Below are positions 19,468 to 22,487 of a stretch of DNA of 22,487 nucleotides, in pieces. The notes below the pieces were generated by a model. The model made no database searches, was not told where the DNA came from, and was given only the letters and a program-made list of their open reading frames with translations. Both the position numbers and the translations under genes were made by a program. The stretch comes from Azolla pinnata. Its lineage: Eukaryota > Streptophyta > Polypodiopsida > Salviniales > Salviniaceae. Numbering within the stretch: position 1 is the stretch's first letter; the number at the start of each line of letters is the position of its first letter. The DNA lies in NCBI GenBank assembly GCA_037176905.1, contig JBBBWG010009779.1, forward strand, positions 1-22,487, given 5' to 3'.

Positions 19468-19521
19468 TGTCTTTCACACTCATTGTCGACAACGAATTGT
19501 GGCAATGTAAATTGTGCATCT
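19467..19521 (+). repeat. tRNA-Ser-associated tail, copy 2
   Basis: Matches 18784-18837 base for base in most positions (AATGTCTTTCACACTCATTG and GACAACGAATTGTGGCAATG). Confidence 0.75.
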
Positions 19522-19634
19522 TGCCACACCTTAACAAATTGTTGTGATTCTATCATTTTGTATAAAAAGCCTCGAGCTCTACACGTCTCATTTGCAACAC
19601 CTTCTATAACTCGTCAAGAGGTCTCCACATCTTC

Positions 19635-19745
19635 TTTTGTATCTTTGCATTTGGGATTTGCGATTGCAGATAAAAGAGGAGACAATTAATTCGAGAGGTT
19701 ATAATCTATAGGTGAATGACAACTTATATATAACCACAAAACTAG
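19635..19745. repeat. Diverged direct repeat B, copy 1
   Basis: Shares GTATCTTTGCATTT, TTCGAGAGGTTATAATCTAT and ATATATAACC.CAAAA.TAGG with 20648-20762. It directly precedes copy 2 of repeat A. Confidence 0.85.
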
Positions 19746-19755
19746 GATTAAGTGA

Positions 19756-19927
19756 ACAACTCAACCAAGAAAGAGCACCAAAGAATCGGTTGAGAAAGAC
19801 AGAGGAATAAAGCGATTAAGGATAAATCACAAATACTTCTTGTTGATCTACGAAACTGATGTTGGGATGCATGATTGTTACAATTGGGGATCTAATGTGA
19901 TATGACATTGAAATAGATTCGTCGATA
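19756..19927. repeat. Diverged direct repeat A, copy 2
   Basis: Counterpart of 18311-18481. It lies immediately after repeat B copy 1, so A and B may be parts of one longer repeat family. Confidence 0.8.
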
Positions 19928-20448
19928 CAAATTCAGTCTTTGCAGTAAACCGTTGATAATGTTTATAAGAAACAAAATCCATTGATTAGTTTTGTGAGAG
20001 TCTAACAAGTTAAAGCTCGTGAATCGTGAATGGCGCATGATATTAGCTAGTTCTCATGCAACAAAGTATTATACTTTCTTATGTATGAATTTCAATGTCG
20101 CAAAGCCTAAGGTCGGTATTTTTCGGCTTTTAAAACAAGAACTTATCTTTAAAAAAGGCAAGCCAATAACACATGTAGTACTAATGTACTAATATTCGAA
20201 ATATTGCGAGCTAGTGCAACTAAACAAAAGCACGAGATGTCTTAGCGAGGTGAGGGTCAACAATAATTTGGATACAAGTGATCCCAAATACAATTGACAA
20301 AAAACATGTCTGTCTAGTATAAGAGGAAGTAGGTTGTGTTTACATATATTTATCTTTGTGCTTGGGGCAATAACATAGTTAGTGAGGGTCTCTTGAAACG
20401 TGTCAATTGCTAGTTGAAAACTATTTTCAACCCCCCTCTAGGGTTCCC
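19928..20448. other. AT-rich repeat-block filler, no gene
   Basis: No protein-like frame and no clear repeat partner elsewhere in the window. Confidence 0.4.
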
Positions 20449-20492
20449 TTGAGGAGCCTTGGAGAATTTTTGTCAAGGCCCTTGCTCCTCAA
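20449..20492. repeat. Imperfect hairpin with 9-bp outer arms
   Basis: TTGAGGAGC (20449-20457) pairs exactly with GCTCCTCAA (20484-20492). A further CTTG/CAAG pairing lies inside the loop. Confidence 0.75.
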
Positions 20493-20647
20493 CGAGAGGA
20501 GTGAGCCTGGAAAAATCACTTTTAAATCTTTAATAGTAAATTAATAATATATATTTGCTTTGGTTGGACCATGTTTGGAAGTGTGGCTTTGTGTTATTAT
20601 CCTAATTGCTATTTGCTTTAAGAGTCTATTCCCTCTTTTATTGTCGT

Positions 20648-20762
20648 TAGTATCTTTGCATTTAGGATATGTGATTGGAATTAAAAAAAGACATGATAAG
20701 TTCGAGAGGTTATAATCTATAGCTGAATGACACCTCATATATATAACCGCAAAATTAGGATT
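20648..20762. repeat. Diverged direct repeat B, copy 2
   Basis: Counterpart of 19635-19745, about 1.01 kb away in the same orientation. Confidence 0.85.
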
Positions 20763-20866
20763 ACGTAAATAATTGAGCAAAAGCTCATTTAGATAAATCA
20801 TGATCGACGAGTTCCATGAGTTGCAATGTTAGACTTAACATGGTTATATTTATTACTTATTGGTCG

Positions 20867-21069
20867 TAAACATTCCATGAAGTGTTATGTTTACGAAATT
20901 AAATATAATAGGTTATGAGTTTAGTTCATGTGCTGTCACAAGCATAGATGTACCATTGATGAATTATAAACACAAGTTTGTCTTTGATGCATCTAAAGTG
21001 CGCCAACTATAGCCCAACAACATCAAAATAAAACGCGCATCTATGATGCATGTACTAAGTGTCAGAATA
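20867..21069. repeat. Diverged direct repeat C, copy 1
   Basis: About 200 bp matching 21967-22162: TAAACATTCCATG, TTTACGAAATTAAATATAA, GTTATGAGTTTAGTTCA, AAGTTTGTCTTTGATG and AACGCGCATCTATGATGC are shared. The two copies are 1.10 kb apart in direct orientation. Confidence 0.88.
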
Positions 21070-21642
21070 TTTTTATATTATTTTTTATTGACGCAAGCAT
21101 TGCGACAAACAAATATATGACAGAGTCACAACAACTGCACATCAAATGCAAGTAAAATATTTTGTGATTGAAACAATCGACTCTCAAAGTAGTCAACAAC
21201 GGATTGACATTTAGAACATCACCGTACTTGAAGGGGTTGAAATTATACCTTCCAAGGGTGAGCATAAGTTGTAAATCACACACTCGTACTACAAGGTATT
21301 GGGGAGTTTATTATGACCTTTATTGCAACCTTGGTCAAGGTAAATTTTTTTTAAATCACATCAAATTTGTCGTGATTGTTATCGCACCGTTTACCACCAG
21401 TTTGAGAGGACTTATTTCAACTAATTTGACACGTTGTTTATCAGGAGTATGACGCGAGTTTAGATGTGTCTTTAGCCATAACATTGGACACTCCATTTAT
21501 GATGACCTAGTTGCAAAATTGTTCTTTTCAAATTATTGAAACTATAAACATTTACAATGACCTTTATAGACGTTTATGATGACCTTTACTATAATATAGA
21601 TGCGACCATACTTCATATTTATTGTAATATTGTTTGACAGGC
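21070..21642. other. Internal segment between the repeat C copies, no gene
   Basis: AT-rich. Short frames on either strand match no family I know. The words TTTATGATGACC and TTTATAGACG recur near 21496-21575. Confidence 0.4.
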
Positions 21643-21712
21643 AAAATTCGAATCAACGACCTCATTTGATAAAATACGGTGATCTAACCAATTGATCCAA
21701 CATATAATTATA
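21643..21712 (-). mobile_element. tRNA-like SINE-type remnant
   Basis: On the minus strand, an A-box-like GGATCAATTGGTTAGA is followed by a B-box-like GTTGATTCGAATTTT at the spacing seen in tRNAs and tRNA-derived SINEs. The body is decayed and no target duplication was identified. Confidence 0.5.
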
Positions 21713-21966
21713 TATATTATAAACATATTTTTATTATGATCTAAAATATACTATATTATCCATGTATCTATCCATACACAAATCAATTTACATGTATACA
21801 TATAAATATACATAAATAAATACATTTTATTTGTTTACGTATGTATATATATGCATATACAGGCAAATATGCATTAGACATGTACATATACATGTGAATA
21901 TGCATGTATGTCTGCACATACAGGTGAGTATGCCTTTCATGCGTAATTTGAAACTATTTTACGGCA

Positions 21967-22162
21967 TAAACATTCCATGCAGTGCTACATTTACGAAATT
22001 AAATATAACAAGTTATGAGTTTAGTTCACATGCTTTGTCACGAGTATTGACAAATCATAAACATAAGTTTGTCTTTGATGTGTGTAGGGTGCTCCAACTA
22101 TGCCCTGGCAAGATTACAACAAAACGCGCATCTATGATGCCTATATACTACGTGTCAGAATA
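21967..22162. repeat. Diverged direct repeat C, copy 2
   Basis: Counterpart of 20867-21069. It ends about 10 bases before the copia-like fragment begins. Confidence 0.88.
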
Positions 22163-22171
22163 GGTTTGACT

Positions 22172-22438
22172 CTAAGATAACTTTCTAGTGGTGACAATGT
22201 TGTCAATAATTAAAAATACAATTTTTGTATTTCGACTCCACGAAGTGGCATTGTACCCGAATTTGAAGAAGTATCCAGATATTGATTTTCGACTTTCGAG
22301 ACACCCCACGTAATGTAAGTCGATGTAGCCTACTAGGCTTGAGGGTTTGTTCAGTCTGAATTTGATGTCATAGTCCTTTGTGCTAACCAGGGTTGCGACC
22401 ATAGTGTACATCAATGGTACCGCCTTTATATGATCCAC
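22172..22438 (-). mobile_element. Decayed Ty1/copia polyprotein fragment (RT end to RNase H start)
   Basis: The minus-strand frame of 88 codons contains LVGYIDLHYVGCLESRKSIS, then GYFFKFGYNATSW. This follows the copia hallmark pattern GYxDxDYAGxxxxRKSTSGYxFxxxxxxxSW at the reverse transcriptase/RNase H junction. An upstream VPLMYTMVAT resembles the family's VGSLMYAMVCT. Key residues are altered (the DADWAG-type aspartates are partly lost) and the frame ends prematurely after ATSWSRNTK, so this is a dead fragment. Any LTRs are outside the window or lost. Confidence 0.75.
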
Positions 22439-22487
22439 CTCTAGCCTTTATATGATGTCCTTCTATGATAGCCGAAAGTTGGCAGGT

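Noticed and set aside
18311-22162. CRISPR-like array
   Set aside because: The repeats are long, diverged, few and unevenly spaced in a plant nuclear sequence; they fit mobile-element debris.

Overview
This window looks like nuclear DNA from a flowering plant, probably a monocot. The evidence is: one gene with many spliced exons and GT..AG introns; a very GC-rich receptor-like gene next to an AT-rich split gene; many microsatellites; plant promoter motifs (telo-boxes, W-boxes); and retroelement debris. The monocot call is an inference from the strong GC contrast between the two genes.

Layout. (1) Bases 1-846, minus strand: the 5' part of a leucine-rich-repeat (LRR) receptor-type gene that runs off the left edge. 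Its upstream region (about 850-2100) is packed with CTT, GA, CTCAAT and related microsatellites and ends in a dense W-box cluster at 2098-2134. (2) Bases 2140-7300 are mostly AT-rich intergenic DNA with small repeats, a perfect hairpin (3490-3518), and an uncertain minus-strand gene (about 6432 to 5499) headed by telo-boxes. (3) Bases 18104-7939, minus strand: a nuclear gene for a plastid RNase E/G-like endoribonuclease (RNE type). It resolves into 12 exons with consistent phases, giving a predicted 1,452-residue protein: a serine-rich N terminus resembling a transit peptide, a long unusual N-terminal extension with a hexapeptide repeat, a CBM20 starch-binding-type domain, an S1-type RNA-binding region, and the RNase E catalytic core with its metal-binding Asp residues and a Cys cluster. 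(4) Bases 18300-22487: a repeat-rich block with one well-formed tRNA-Ser(UGA), two decayed relatives, three pairs of diverged direct repeats, a reversed tRNA-like SINE-type segment, and a decayed Ty1/copia polyprotein fragment at the right edge.

The two main genes have no evident functional link. The RNE gene is expected to act in chloroplast RNA processing; the LRR protein is expected at the cell surface. The most notable observations are inside the RNE gene: a 12-unit hexapeptide repeat with an 18-bp DNA period in exon 1, a 62-bp tandem duplication across the intron 6/exon 7 splice acceptor, and an unusually diverged exon 9 in the catalytic core. The tRNA-Ser-headed repeats on the right are the next most interesting. 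I did not find a convincing wholly new multi-gene system.
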